Source: Halarcobacter ebronensis | GTDB lineage: Bacteria; Campylobacterota; Campylobacteria; Campylobacterales; Arcobacteraceae | Length of the DNA: 64,000 nt | Assembly (NCBI RefSeq): GCF_013201825.1 | Contig: NZ_CP053836.1 | Span: forward strand, 1,426,001 to 1,490,000 | Direction: 5' to 3' | Shown here: one piece after another, positions 37,160-45,693 of the stretch | Numbering within the stretch: the stretch's first letter is position 1 | Layout of the letters: each line of letters begins with the position of its first letter | Notes under the pieces: model-generated | Told to the model about the DNA's origin: nothing | Database searches by the model: none | What the model saw: only the letters and a program-made list of their open reading frames with translations | Program-made: the position numbers and the translations under genes

Positions 37160-38293
37160 TTATATTTGACCATAAGGCCAGTTCTCTTTAAATGTATGCA
37201 GTGGCATTTTATTTAAAACTTTTACTGCAAACTCATAATCTTCTCTTTGTAAACTATTAAGGGCATTTGCTCTTAAAATATTTTGCAAAGATTTACCAAA
37301 CATTGGTGGATCTAACATCTCCCCTTCATGTCTAATAGCTCCACTTAGAAGTGCATCTGCTTCTATTGCAGCTTTTAATATCTCTATATCTCTTTTTATT
37401 GCATTGGGACTTGGAGTAAAAGCAACCTTACAAATATTTATATGGTTTGGTGTAATTACTTGTTTTCCTGTTAATCCCATAGCTGTTTCTCTTTTTGCAT
37501 GGGCATAAACATGTCTTGAAGCATCATCTCCATGTAAATCCAACCATCTTCTAATATCTTTTTTCTCTACACATGAATCTGGAAGTGAGTTTGGTGTAAG
37601 TAATACTTCAACCCCTCCAATTACACCTTTACCTTTAATTCTTGCTTCCATAGTAAGCATATTAAAGAAAGTCTCTAATTCATCAATCCAATTTTCAGGA
37701 GTGATTTTATATGCCATAGCTTTAGAAAAGTCATGGATACCAAATACCACATGTTGAACTGTAGAATGACTCATTAACTTATCTGCAATTTGTAGTGATT
37801 TTGGGTGTTCTATAATTGGCTGAATTTGAAGAGAACTTCCAATTGACATAAGCCAAGAAGATAAATCTCTAATCTCTGCATCCCCATAAACTTCCCCTGC
37901 TTTTGCTAAAACAATTGCATCAATATATTTATGAATCTGTTTTAGCATCTTTAAATCCTCTTCATACTCATGGGTTCTAAAAGGATTTATTCTAACTGCT
38001 ATTTGAAAGTTTCTCTCAGGAAACTTTGGAAGCTCTTGGATAAGAAGCTCTCTACTCATAGCTTTTTGTCTACACCCATCTTCAAGGTCAAATAAAACTG
38101 TATGAGCTTTTGTTTTATATGCATGTTTTTGAAGCCTATATTTAGCTTGCTCCATAGTCTCGTATGTTCCATCAAGTGGATTAAATTTAATTGGTGGATA
38201 ATATATTTGAATTCCTGGCCACTTACCACCAAGTACCGGAGTTAAATCGTCATTTGCTGTTAGTTTTGATAAATCTACAAAAGATGAATTCAT
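37160..38293 (-). CDS. CitE/HpcH-family lyase, long form
   Basis: A 377-residue citrate lyase beta-like protein. Canonical residues are intact: VLFDLEDGCRQKAMSRE near residue 68, AVRINPFRTHEYEEDL near 97, PIIEHPKSLQI, VFGIHDFSKAMAY near 187, and the end block ITPNHINICKVAFTPS. It is about 50-80 residues longer than ordinary CitE, with an N-terminal extension and a C-terminal helical region. AGAGG lies 10 bp before the ATG. It is the first gene of the run lyase - ligase/lyase fusion - hydratase - lyase, and is divergent from an IclR regulator. A CoA-ester lyase role (for example methylmalyl-, malyl- or citramalyl-CoA) is inferred. Confidence 0.8.
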   Translation of the reverse strand: MNSSFVDLSKLTANDDLTPVLGGKWPGIQIYYPPIKFNPLDGTYETMEQAKYRLQKHAYKTKAHTVLFDLEDGCRQKAMSRELLIQELPKFPERNFQIAVRINPFRTHEYEEDLKMLKQIHKYIDAIVLAKAGEVYGDAEIRDLSSWLMSIGSSLQIQPIIEHPKSLQIADKLMSHSTVQHVVFGIHDFSKAMAYKITPENWIDELETFFNMLTMEARIKGKGVIGGVEVLLTPNSLPDSCVEKKDIRRWLDLHGDDASRHVYAHAKRETAMGLTGKQVITPNHINICKVAFTPSPNAIKRDIEILKAAIEADALLSGAIRHEGEMLDPPMFGKSLQNILRANALNSLQREDYEFAVKVLNKMPLHTFKENWPYGQI

Positions 38294-38462
38294 AACTTTT
38301 TCCTCTTTTTATTTTTTATAAACATCTAAATATGTTCTTTCAACGAAGCAATTTATCCATATAAAAAATAATGCGAAATGGTAATTTTTAAATTAGTTTA
38401 TATTTTAAGTTTGTTTTTATTAACACTGCAGATACCATAAAATAAGGATTGTACAATATGAG

Positions 38463-38489
38463 AATATGATAGTTTCATATTATGAGAAA
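38463..38489. promoter_or_regulatory. inverted-repeat operator candidate at the IclR-lyase divergon
   Basis: AATATGA-TAGTT-TCATATT is a perfect 7-bp inverted repeat (38463-38481), and TTTCATA-T-TATGAGA (38473-38487) overlaps it as a near-palindrome. IclR regulators bind palindromes in their own divergent promoters. The site covers the first in-frame ATG (38482) of the regulator, which argues that the real start is downstream. Confidence 0.45.
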
Positions 38490-39375
38490 AATCTCAAAAA
38501 TAATCTTAATATGCAAAATAAAAATTTTTATATTTGTGCTTATTTTTTACTCACTTGATTTTTTTTGTAACATAAGTAGTTGTTTTTGTACTAATATTCT
38601 TTATTTAAAAGATGATAAGATAGGAAAAACAAGTAAAAAAGAGAAAAAATTGCAAAACCAAAATAAATCTTTTTCAAAGGGTCTTCAAGTTTTAAAAGAG
38701 ATAATGCGATCTTCTAAGCCTTTAACAGCAAACTCTTTATGTCAAAAGCTTGATATTGATAAAAGTACAATGTCAAGGCTTATTACAACGTTGATGAGCG
38801 AAGGATTTATAGAGTATAAAGGAAGCAGTAAAGAGATTATTTTAAGTGATATTTTAAGAAATATTGTACATAAAGATGATAGACAAAGAGTAATTGAAAA
38901 GAGTAGGGCACTTCTTGATGAGATATTTTATTTAACAAATGAGGCCTCATATTTGGGAATACTTGATAACAATGCAACTTTGTATTTAAATCAAGTAGAC
39001 AAATCAAATAGGGTAATAAAAACAATTGATTCTATTGGACTTCATTCCCCTTTACATTCAAATGCTTTTGGGAAAGTTCTTATAGCTTTTGGAAATGTTG
39101 ATATAAACTCTTTAAAACTAACAAAATTTACTTCGAATACAATAACAACAGTTTCTAAACTTGAAAAAGAGATAGAAATTATTAAACAAAGAGGTTATGC
39201 AACAGGAAGTGAAGAGCATGAGTTTGGTTTAAAATCAGTGGCAGTTCCATATTTCAATAAAAAAGGTGAACTAATAGGAACTGTTGGTATCTCTGGGCTT
39301 TCTGTTAGACTTGAAGAGGAGAAGCTTCACAAATTTGGACAAGAGATTTTCAAACTTGTAAACGCAAATTTCTAA
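38482..39375 (+). CDS. IclR-family transcriptional regulator
   Basis: A 297-codon frame. From about residue 63 it is a typical IclR protein: winged helix (SFSKGLQVLKEIM, LTANSLCQKLDIDKSTMSRL), linker, and GAF-like effector domain (NEASYLGILDNNATLYLNQ, HSPLHSNAFGKVLIAF, GYATGSEEHEFGLKSVAVPY, IGTVGISGLSVRL). The first 60 codons encode a hydrophobic, Cys-rich stretch unlike IclR N-termini, and the ATG has no Shine-Dalgarno, so translation may begin downstream, possibly at the TTG of KKLQNQ near residue 57; I leave the longest frame. It is divergent from the lyase/ligase/hydratase genes, which it probably controls in response to a pathway acid. Confidence 0.85.
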   Translation: MRKISKIILICKIKIFIFVLIFYSLDFFCNISSCFCTNILYLKDDKIGKTSKKEKKLQNQNKSFSKGLQVLKEIMRSSKPLTANSLCQKLDIDKSTMSRLITTLMSEGFIEYKGSSKEIILSDILRNIVHKDDRQRVIEKSRALLDEIFYLTNEASYLGILDNNATLYLNQVDKSNRVIKTIDSIGLHSPLHSNAFGKVLIAFGNVDINSLKLTKFTSNTITTVSKLEKEIEIIKQRGYATGSEEHEFGLKSVAVPYFNKKGELIGTVGISGLSVRLEEEKLHKFGQEIFKLVNANF

Positions 39376-39399
39376 AGGTAGTTTTTAAAGACTACCTTT
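39374..39399. terminator. bidirectional terminator between the IclR gene and lipA
   Basis: Perfect 9-bp arms AAAGGTAGT and ACTACCTTT with an 8-nt loop and a T-tail on the plus strand; the left arm overlaps the IclR stop and the right side overlaps the lipA 3' end. Confidence 0.75.
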
Positions 39400-40275
39400 T
39401 TGATTTGCCAAATATTCGTGAGCCATATATGAGCTTCTAGCGTATGGAGTTGAGTGCACAAAATCAAAGCCTAAATCTAAAGCTATTTTTTTGTATCTTT
39501 CAAATTGTTCAGGTTTAACAAACTCTTTTACCTTTTCATAATCCCCAGAAGGAGCAAGATATTGACCAATACTTAAAAATTTGCATCCAACTTCAAGTAG
39601 GTCTTTAAATACTTGTACCATCTCTTCTTCAGTCTCTCCAAGACCTACCATAAGAGCTGATTTAGTTTTTACTTTCTCTCCACCTAGTTCTTTTAATCTT
39701 TTTAGAACTTGTAAACTTCTCTCATAAGAGGCATTTCTTCTAATATGGTACAGTGAAGGTACGGTTTCAACATTGTGTCCAATAATAACTGCGCCACTAT
39801 CAACTACCCTTTGAAGTGATTCCTCTTTTGCTTTAAAATCTGGAATTAAAATCTCAACTTGTGTATTAGGAGACTCTTTTAATATATTTTTTGTTACTCT
39901 GTAAAACTGTTCAGCTCCACCATCTTTTAAATCATCTCTAGCTGGACTTGTAATAACTACAAATCTAAGACCTAGTTTTAAAACTGAAGTTGTAACTCCT
40001 TCTATCTCTTTTAAATCAACTTCTATAGGAACTCCTGTGTGTACATTACAATAGGTACATCTTCTTGTACATATATTTCCCAAGATTAAAAAAGTTGCAT
40101 TTCTTTTTGAGTAACACTCACTTATATTTGGACACTTTGCCTCTTGGCAAATAGTGTGTAGCCCATGTTCCCCTAAAAGAGACTCCATCTCTTTTTGTGC
40201 TGAAGGAACTAATTTTTTTCTAAGCCACTCTGGTTTTTTAAAATCAACTTTTTTTTGATTAACTACAACACTCAT
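39385..40275 (-). CDS. lipA: lipoyl synthase (radical SAM)
   Basis: 296 residues. The auxiliary [4Fe-4S] cluster motif CQEAKCPNISEC is near residue 59, the radical-SAM motif CTRRCTYCNV near 89, and the family's C-terminal RSSY motif appears as ARSSYMAHE. It inserts two sulfurs into protein-bound octanoyl groups to make lipoate. AAAGGA precedes the ATG, which lies inside the end of the lplA/lipM-like gene (17-bp overlap), so translation is coupled. It is located divergently from the pyruvate dehydrogenase genes whose E2 and E3 carry lipoyl domains. Confidence 0.97.
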   Translation of the reverse strand: MSVVVNQKKVDFKKPEWLRKKLVPSAQKEMESLLGEHGLHTICQEAKCPNISECYSKRNATFLILGNICTRRCTYCNVHTGVPIEVDLKEIEGVTTSVLKLGLRFVVITSPARDDLKDGGAEQFYRVTKNILKESPNTQVEILIPDFKAKEESLQRVVDSGAVIIGHNVETVPSLYHIRRNASYERSLQVLKRLKELGGEKVKTKSALMVGLGETEEEMVQVFKDLLEVGCKFLSIGQYLAPSGDYEKVKEFVKPEQFERYKKIALDLGFDFVHSTPYARSSYMAHEYLANQKGSL

Positions 40276-40990
40276 ATTTTTCCTTTAGTAATCTTTTTTT
40301 TGTATTCTCTTCTTCTTGTGTTAATTCTGAACTAATTAATTCAACATTAAAACTCTCATTAAAAGAGTCCACAAGATATTTTTTTGCTCCATCAAAGGTG
40401 ATATTTATATCAATATCTTCTAAAGAGATTCCAATTTTTTCATCAATAATGTTACCATTTTTCACACTCTTAATTGGAATTGAGCCATGTTGAAAAATTG
40501 CCTTTTTTGTCCTTCTTTGAGCATTTCCTCCAATTTTATGGCCATTTGCTAAAATATCATAAGCTTCAAAACCAACTTGGCAAAATTCACTTTTTGAAAG
40601 TTTTATCTCTTCATTATCTTTTGCATAACATACATTCAATCCTAAATTTTTATAAAATTTAAGAATAAATTGACAAATCTTTTCATAAGAATCTTTTATA
40701 GAAAAGCCCTTTAGTAATTCAACTGGAATTATTAGTGAGTATGAGACATCATGTCCATGAAACAAAACTCCACCACCAGTTATTCTTTTTGCCATTTTTT
40801 TATAACTATAGTTTTCTAACTTTTGAGAAATACCTATAGTCACGCTGTTTTTATTCCATAAATAGAGTCTAAATATTGGTAAATCACCCTCTTTAAAGTT
40901 TAATAAAAGAGATTCATCAATAGCCATATTCTCTTTTGATGAGGCTTCGTTAGATAATATTATCCTATATTTTGTTTTACTATTAAACAT
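40259..40990 (-). CDS. lipoate/octanoate transferase, LipM- or LplA-like
   Basis: A 243-residue BPL_LplA_LipB-fold protein. Visible motifs are FRLYLWNKNSVTIGISQ, RITGGGVLFHGHDVSYSLI near residue 67, and NGHKIGGNAQRRTKKAIFQH near 150 with the catalytic-region lysine. The segment EFCQVGFEAYDI places a cysteine just before that motif, where LipM-type octanoyltransferases keep their nucleophile, so octanoyl transfer from acyl carrier protein is plausible in place of LipB. A lipoate ligase remains the alternative. It is upstream of and overlapping lipA. Confidence 0.8.
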   Translation of the reverse strand: MFNSKTKYRIILSNEASSKENMAIDESLLLNFKEGDLPIFRLYLWNKNSVTIGISQKLENYSYKKMAKRITGGGVLFHGHDVSYSLIIPVELLKGFSIKDSYEKICQFILKFYKNLGLNVCYAKDNEEIKLSKSEFCQVGFEAYDILANGHKIGGNAQRRTKKAIFQHGSIPIKSVKNGNIIDEKIGISLEDIDINITFDGAKKYLVDSFNESFNVELISSELTQEEENTKKRLLKEKYECCS

Positions 40991-41186
40991 TGACTATTCT
41001 TTCATATTTCATTATACTCTATTATAATAATTAGAGTTTATATACTAATAAATAATGTATATTTTGCTCTATTTTTTCATTATAATTTCATTTTTATAGA
41101 TTAAAACTTATGCAAAAACTGTAAAAAAAAATATAAAAAAATTTTAAGTTAAATAAAGTATCATATGCTCATAATTCGATTATATG

Positions 41187-41240
41187 GTATCTCTAGATAC
41201 ATAATTTTTACATAATGAACATATGTTCACTCATTGAGTG
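41187..41240. promoter_or_regulatory. cluster of three palindromes upstream of aceE
   Basis: GTATCT-CT-AGATAC (41187-41200), the perfect palindrome TGAACATATGTTCA (41216-41229) and CACTCA-T-TGAGTG (41228-41240) lie within 54 bp, ending 48 bp before the aceE start. They are candidate binding sites for a regulator of the pyruvate dehydrogenase operon. The DNA beyond them to the lplA-like gene is AT-rich with no gene. Confidence 0.5.
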
Positions 41241-41288
41241 TAGAAATTATATACGAATTTAATAAATATCTTTATTAAGGAAGTCTTT

Positions 41289-43961
41289 ATGTCTAATTTA
41301 AACTTAAATGACATTGATCCACAAGAGACTCAAGAGTGGCTAGAAGCTCTTGAAGTTGTAATTCAAGAGGAAGGAAGTGAAAGAGCACATTATCTATTAG
41401 ATCAATTAATTGATAGTGCTAGAAGAAATGGTGCAGATATTCCACATAGTGGTAATACCTCATATCTTAATACTATTCCTGTTGATCAAGAACCAAAAAT
41501 GCCAGGGGATAGAGATTTAGAGAGAAAAATTCGATCTATTATAAGATGGAATGCACAAGCTATGGTTTTAAGAGCTTCAAAAAAGAGCTTAGAACTTGGA
41601 GGGCATATTGCATCATTCCAATCATCTGCAACTTTGTATGATGTTGGTTTTAATCATTTTTTTAGAGCTCCAAACGAAAAAGATGGTGGAGATTTAGTAT
41701 TTTATCAAGGGCATATCTCTCCAGGTATATATGCAAGATCATTTGTTGAAGGAAGATTAACTGAAGAGCAAATGGATAATTTTAGACAAGAGGCTTTTGC
41801 AGATGGTTTATCTTCATATCCTCACCCAAAACTTATGCCAAACTACTGGCAATTTCCAACTGTATCTATGGGACTTGGACCAATTCAAGCAATCTATCAA
41901 GCAAGATTTTTAAAATACCTAACACACAGAGGTATCAAAGATTGTAGTGAACAAAAAGTTTATTGTTTTATGGGGGATGGTGAGTGTGATGAGCCAGAAT
42001 CTTTAGGTGCAATTGGACTTGCAGGACGTGAAGGTTTAGATAACTTGGTATTTGTAATTAACTGTAATCTACAAAGACTTGATGGCCCTGTAAGAGGAAA
42101 TGGCAAAATCATCCAAGAACTTGAAGGACAATTTAGAGGTGCTGGATGGGAAGTTATCAAAGTTATCTGGGGAAGACATTGGGATGCTTTATTAGACAAA
42201 GATAAATCTGGTAAGTTAAAACAACTTATGGATGAAACTGTTGATGGTGAGTACCAAAACTTTAAACAAAAAGGTGGAGCTTATACAAGGGAACACTTCT
42301 TTAATAAACATCCAGAAACAGCAAAACTTGTTGAAAATATGAGTGATGATGAGATTTGGAGATTAAATAGAGGTGGACATGACCCTATTAAAGTTTATGC
42401 AGCATATAAAAGAGCAAATGAAACTAAGGGTAAACCATCTGTAATCCTAGCTAAAACTGTAAAAGGTTATGGTATGGGTGAAGCAGCTGAGGGTAAAAAT
42501 ATTGCCCATGGTGTTAAAAAAGTTGATACTTCTATATTAAGACAATTTAGAGATAGATTTGATATTCCTATCTCTGATGAAGATGTTGAAAATTTAAAAT
42601 ACTATAGACCAGAAGAAGGTTCATTAGAGCTTCAATATATGAAAGAGAGAAGAGCAGAGCTTGGTGGTTTTGTTCCACAAAGAAGAGAAAAATTTACTAA
42701 AACTTTAGAGATACCAACTTTAGATAAATTTTCTGCTGTTTTAGAGGGTAGTGGAGATAGAGAGATCTCAACTACAATGGCATTTGTAAGAATTCTAAAT
42801 ATTTTAGTAAAAGATAAAAATATTGGTAAAAGTATTGTTCCAATTGTTCCTGATGAAGCTAGAACTTTTGGTATGGAAGGTATGTTTAGACAATTGGGAA
42901 TTTATTCATCTGAGGGGCAAAAATATATTCCTCAAGATAAAGACCAAGTGGCATACTATAAAGAGGATAAAAAAGGACAAGTTTTACAAGAGGGTATTAA
43001 TGAGTTAGGATCTATGGGATCATGGATTGCAGCAGCTACTTCATACTCTGTTAATGATTGCCCAATGATTCCATTTTATGTATTCTATTCAATGTTTGGA
43101 TTCCAAAGAACTGGTGATATGTGCTGGGCAGCTGGAGATCAAATGGCAAGAGGTTTCTTAGTTGGAGGAACTTCAGGAAGAACTACACTAAATGGTGAAG
43201 GTTTACAACATGAAGATGGACACTCTCATATAATTGCTAATACGATTCCAAATTGTGTGACTTATGATCCAACTTATGGTTATGAAGTTGCAGTTATTAT
43301 TCAAAATGGAATTGAGAGAATGTATGGTAAAAATCAAGAGAATATCTATTTTTATCTTACAACCCTAAATGAAAACTATGTTCAACCAGCTATGCCAAAA
43401 GGTGTAGAAGAGGGGATATTAAAAGGGATATACAAACTAAAAGATGTAGAAGCTAAAAACAACTATAAAGTTAAACTTTTAGGTTCTGGTTCTATATTAG
43501 AGCAAGTTAGAGTTGCAGCTGAAGTGTTAGCAAATGAGTATGGAATTGCATCAGAGCTTTATTCTGTTACTTCATATAATGAGTTAGCTAGAGAGGCGCA
43601 AGAGGTTGAAAGATATAACCTTCTTCATATAAATGAAGAGGACAAAATCCCATATATTCAAACAGCATTAAATAGTGATGATGATACAATTATTATCTCA
43701 GCAACAGACTATATCAAAGCTTACTCAGAACAACTAGCTCCATTTGTAAAAGGAACTTTTAAAGCACTTGGAACTGATGGATTTGGAAGAAGTGATAGTA
43801 GAGCAAATTTAAGATCTTTCTTTGAGGTGGATACTGATTTTGTAGTATTTACAACCCTAGCTTTACTTGCTAGAAAAGGTAAAATTACAAAAGCTGTTTT
43901 AGAAAAAGCTATGAAAAAATACAGTATTGATCCAGAAAAAATCAATCCGCTAAAAGCGTAA
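41289..43961 (+). CDS. aceE: pyruvate dehydrogenase E1 component (homodimeric type)
   Basis: 890 residues, the length of gammaproteobacterial-type AceE. It decarboxylates pyruvate with thiamine diphosphate and reductively acetylates E2 lipoyl groups. The cofactor motif GDGECDEPES near residue 229, ending in NCNLQRLDGPVRGNG, and SAM-independent landmarks such as HIASFQSSATLYDVGFNHFF, YYWQFP-like NYWQFPTVSMGLGP and YGFQRTGD-like FGFQRTGDMCWAAGDQ are present. AAGGA precedes the ATG. It is the first gene of aceE-aceF-lpd with 10-bp and 9-bp gaps. Confidence 0.97.
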   Translation: MSNLNLNDIDPQETQEWLEALEVVIQEEGSERAHYLLDQLIDSARRNGADIPHSGNTSYLNTIPVDQEPKMPGDRDLERKIRSIIRWNAQAMVLRASKKSLELGGHIASFQSSATLYDVGFNHFFRAPNEKDGGDLVFYQGHISPGIYARSFVEGRLTEEQMDNFRQEAFADGLSSYPHPKLMPNYWQFPTVSMGLGPIQAIYQARFLKYLTHRGIKDCSEQKVYCFMGDGECDEPESLGAIGLAGREGLDNLVFVINCNLQRLDGPVRGNGKIIQELEGQFRGAGWEVIKVIWGRHWDALLDKDKSGKLKQLMDETVDGEYQNFKQKGGAYTREHFFNKHPETAKLVENMSDDEIWRLNRGGHDPIKVYAAYKRANETKGKPSVILAKTVKGYGMGEAAEGKNIAHGVKKVDTSILRQFRDRFDIPISDEDVENLKYYRPEEGSLELQYMKERRAELGGFVPQRREKFTKTLEIPTLDKFSAVLEGSGDREISTTMAFVRILNILVKDKNIGKSIVPIVPDEARTFGMEGMFRQLGIYSSEGQKYIPQDKDQVAYYKEDKKGQVLQEGINELGSMGSWIAAATSYSVNDCPMIPFYVFYSMFGFQRTGDMCWAAGDQMARGFLVGGTSGRTTLNGEGLQHEDGHSHIIANTIPNCVTYDPTYGYEVAVIIQNGIERMYGKNQENIYFYLTTLNENYVQPAMPKGVEEGILKGIYKLKDVEAKNNYKVKLLGSGSILEQVRVAAEVLANEYGIASELYSVTSYNELAREAQEVERYNLLHINEEDKIPYIQTALNSDDDTIIISATDYIKAYSEQLAPFVKGTFKALGTDGFGRSDSRANLRSFFEVDTDFVVFTTLALLARKGKITKAVLEKAMKKYSIDPEKINPLKA

Positions 43962-43971
43962 GGGGTAAATT

Positions 43972-45684
43972 ATGAGTAAGATTCAAGATATTTTTATTCC
44001 TGATTTAGGACCTGATAAAGATGTTGACCTAATTGAGATTATGGTCTCTGTTGGTGATAGAGTTGAAGTTGAAGATGGATTGATCACCCTAGAGACTGAA
44101 AAAGCCTCTATGGATGTACCAACAACATATGCAGGAGTTATTAAAGAGATTTTTGTAAAAGTTGGTGATAAGGTTAATTCTGGAGATTTAATTGCAAAAA
44201 TAGAAGTAGAAGATGAGGGATCACAAAGTGATTCTAAAGAGAATAAACCTGAATCTAAAACTGAAACAAAAGCAGAGGCTACAACTCAAACTGATTCTAA
44301 CTCTTCTGTGGATTTAAAATCAGCAGAAGAGGAGTTAAAAGCGATCTCTGCAAATGGTGCAGAAGTATCTTGTCAATTTGTAAATGAACAAACAATTTGT
44401 TCTGTTGTTGAAGAGATTCATGTTCCAGATTTAGGACCTGATAAAGATGTTGATTTAATTGATGTAATGGTATCTGTTGGAGATACTGTTGAACTTGATG
44501 ATGGATTAATCACTTTAGAAACTGAAAAAGCCTCTATGGATGTACCAGCTCCTTTTGCAGGAGAGATTATAGAGCTTCATGTTAAAGCTGGTATGAAAGT
44601 AAACTCTGGGGACTTGATTGCAAAAGCTATTAGAACAGTTGTTATGGAGAATAAAGTTCCAACTCCTGCAAAAGTTGAACCAACAACACAGAAAAAAGAG
44701 GAAAAAGCTGCTACAACCGTTCAAGCAATAACTGCAAGTGTAACAGCAGATAGTACAAATGTACTGCAAGAGAAAGCAAAAAAAGTTCATGCTTCACCTT
44801 CTGTTAGAAAAATAGCTAGAGAGTTTGGTGTTGATTTAGGTTTTGTAAAGGGAACTGGAAGAAAAGGAAGAGTTTTAAAAGATGATGTTAAAGCCTATGT
44901 AAAAGAGCAGTTAAATAAACCTGCTGTTGCTGCTGGTGGAACTGGTCTTGGTTTTGCTTTCCCAGAATTAAAAGAGATAGATTTCTCTGCCTTTGGAGAG
45001 ATTGAAACAGTTGAATTAAATAGAATTCAAAAAATCTCAGGACCAAGCTTACATAGAAACTGGGTTTCTATGCCTCATGTTACACAATTTGATGAAACAG
45101 ATATAACTGAACTTGAAGAGTTTAGAAAAGCCCAAAATGCAATTGCAGATGGTTTTAAACTTTCACCTCTTGTATTTGTTATTAAAGCTGCTGCAAAAGC
45201 ATTAGCTATTCATCCAAAATTTAATTCATCTTTAACTCCTGATGGACAAGCATTAGTTATGAAAAAGTATTTCCATATTGGTGTTGCTGTTGATACTCCA
45301 AACGGTTTGGTTGTTCCTGTTATTAAAGATGCAGATAAAAAAGGATTTAAAGAGATAGCTTTAGAGTTAGCTGATCTATCTAAAAAAGCAAGAGATGGAA
45401 AGTTGAAAGCCACAGATATGCAAGGGGCTTGTTTTACAATCTCTAGTCTAGGTGGAATTGGTGGTACATATTTTACTCCAATTATAAACGCACCAGAAGT
45501 TGCAATTTTAGGACTGTCAAAATCTCAAATTAAACCTGTATGGAATGGTAAAGATTTTGCACCAAGATTGATGTTACCTCTATCTCTGTCTTATGATCAT
45601 AAAGTTATTGATGGTGCAGATGGTGCAAGATTTACAACAACACTATCACAACTTTTAAGTGATATTAGATTGTTAAATCTATAA
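43972..45684 (+). CDS. aceF: dihydrolipoamide acetyltransferase, E2 of pyruvate dehydrogenase
   Basis: 570 residues. There are two N-terminal lipoyl domains (about 5-80 and 150-222), each with the [10 protein letters not shown] lysine site, joined by Ala/Thr/Lys/Glu linkers. A peripheral-subunit-binding domain follows ([20 protein letters not shown] near 277), then the catalytic domain (about 340-570) with the His/Asp active site in [18 protein letters not shown] near 540. It transfers the acetyl group to CoA at the complex core. It starts 10 bp after aceE. Confidence 0.96.
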   Translation: MSKIQDIFIPDLGPDKDVDLIEIMVSVGDRVEVEDGLITLETEKASMDVPTTYAGVIKEIFVKVGDKVNSGDLIAKIEVEDEGSQSDSKENKPESKTETKAEATTQTDSNSSVDLKSAEEELKAISANGAEVSCQFVNEQTICSVVEEIHVPDLGPDKDVDLIDVMVSVGDTVELDDGLITLETEKASMDVPAPFAGEIIELHVKAGMKVNSGDLIAKAIRTVVMENKVPTPAKVEPTTQKKEEKAATTVQAITASVTADSTNVLQEKAKKVHASPSVRKIAREFGVDLGFVKGTGRKGRVLKDDVKAYVKEQLNKPAVAAGGTGLGFAFPELKEIDFSAFGEIETVELNRIQKISGPSLHRNWVSMPHVTQFDETDITELEEFRKAQNAIADGFKLSPLVFVIKAAAKALAIHPKFNSSLTPDGQALVMKKYFHIGVAVDTPNGLVVPVIKDADKKGFKEIALELADLSKKARDGKLKATDMQGACFTISSLGGIGGTYFTPIINAPEVAILGLSKSQIKPVWNGKDFAPRLMLPLSLSYDHKVIDGADGARFTTTLSQLLSDIRLLNL

Positions 45685-45693
45685 GGAGTTAAG

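Noticed and set aside
44515-44790. Cys/Phe-rich minus-strand frame within aceF
   Set aside because: It mirrors the lipoyl linker and the Lys-rich coding strand; the composition (runs of Phe, Cys, Ser) is that of an antisense artefact.
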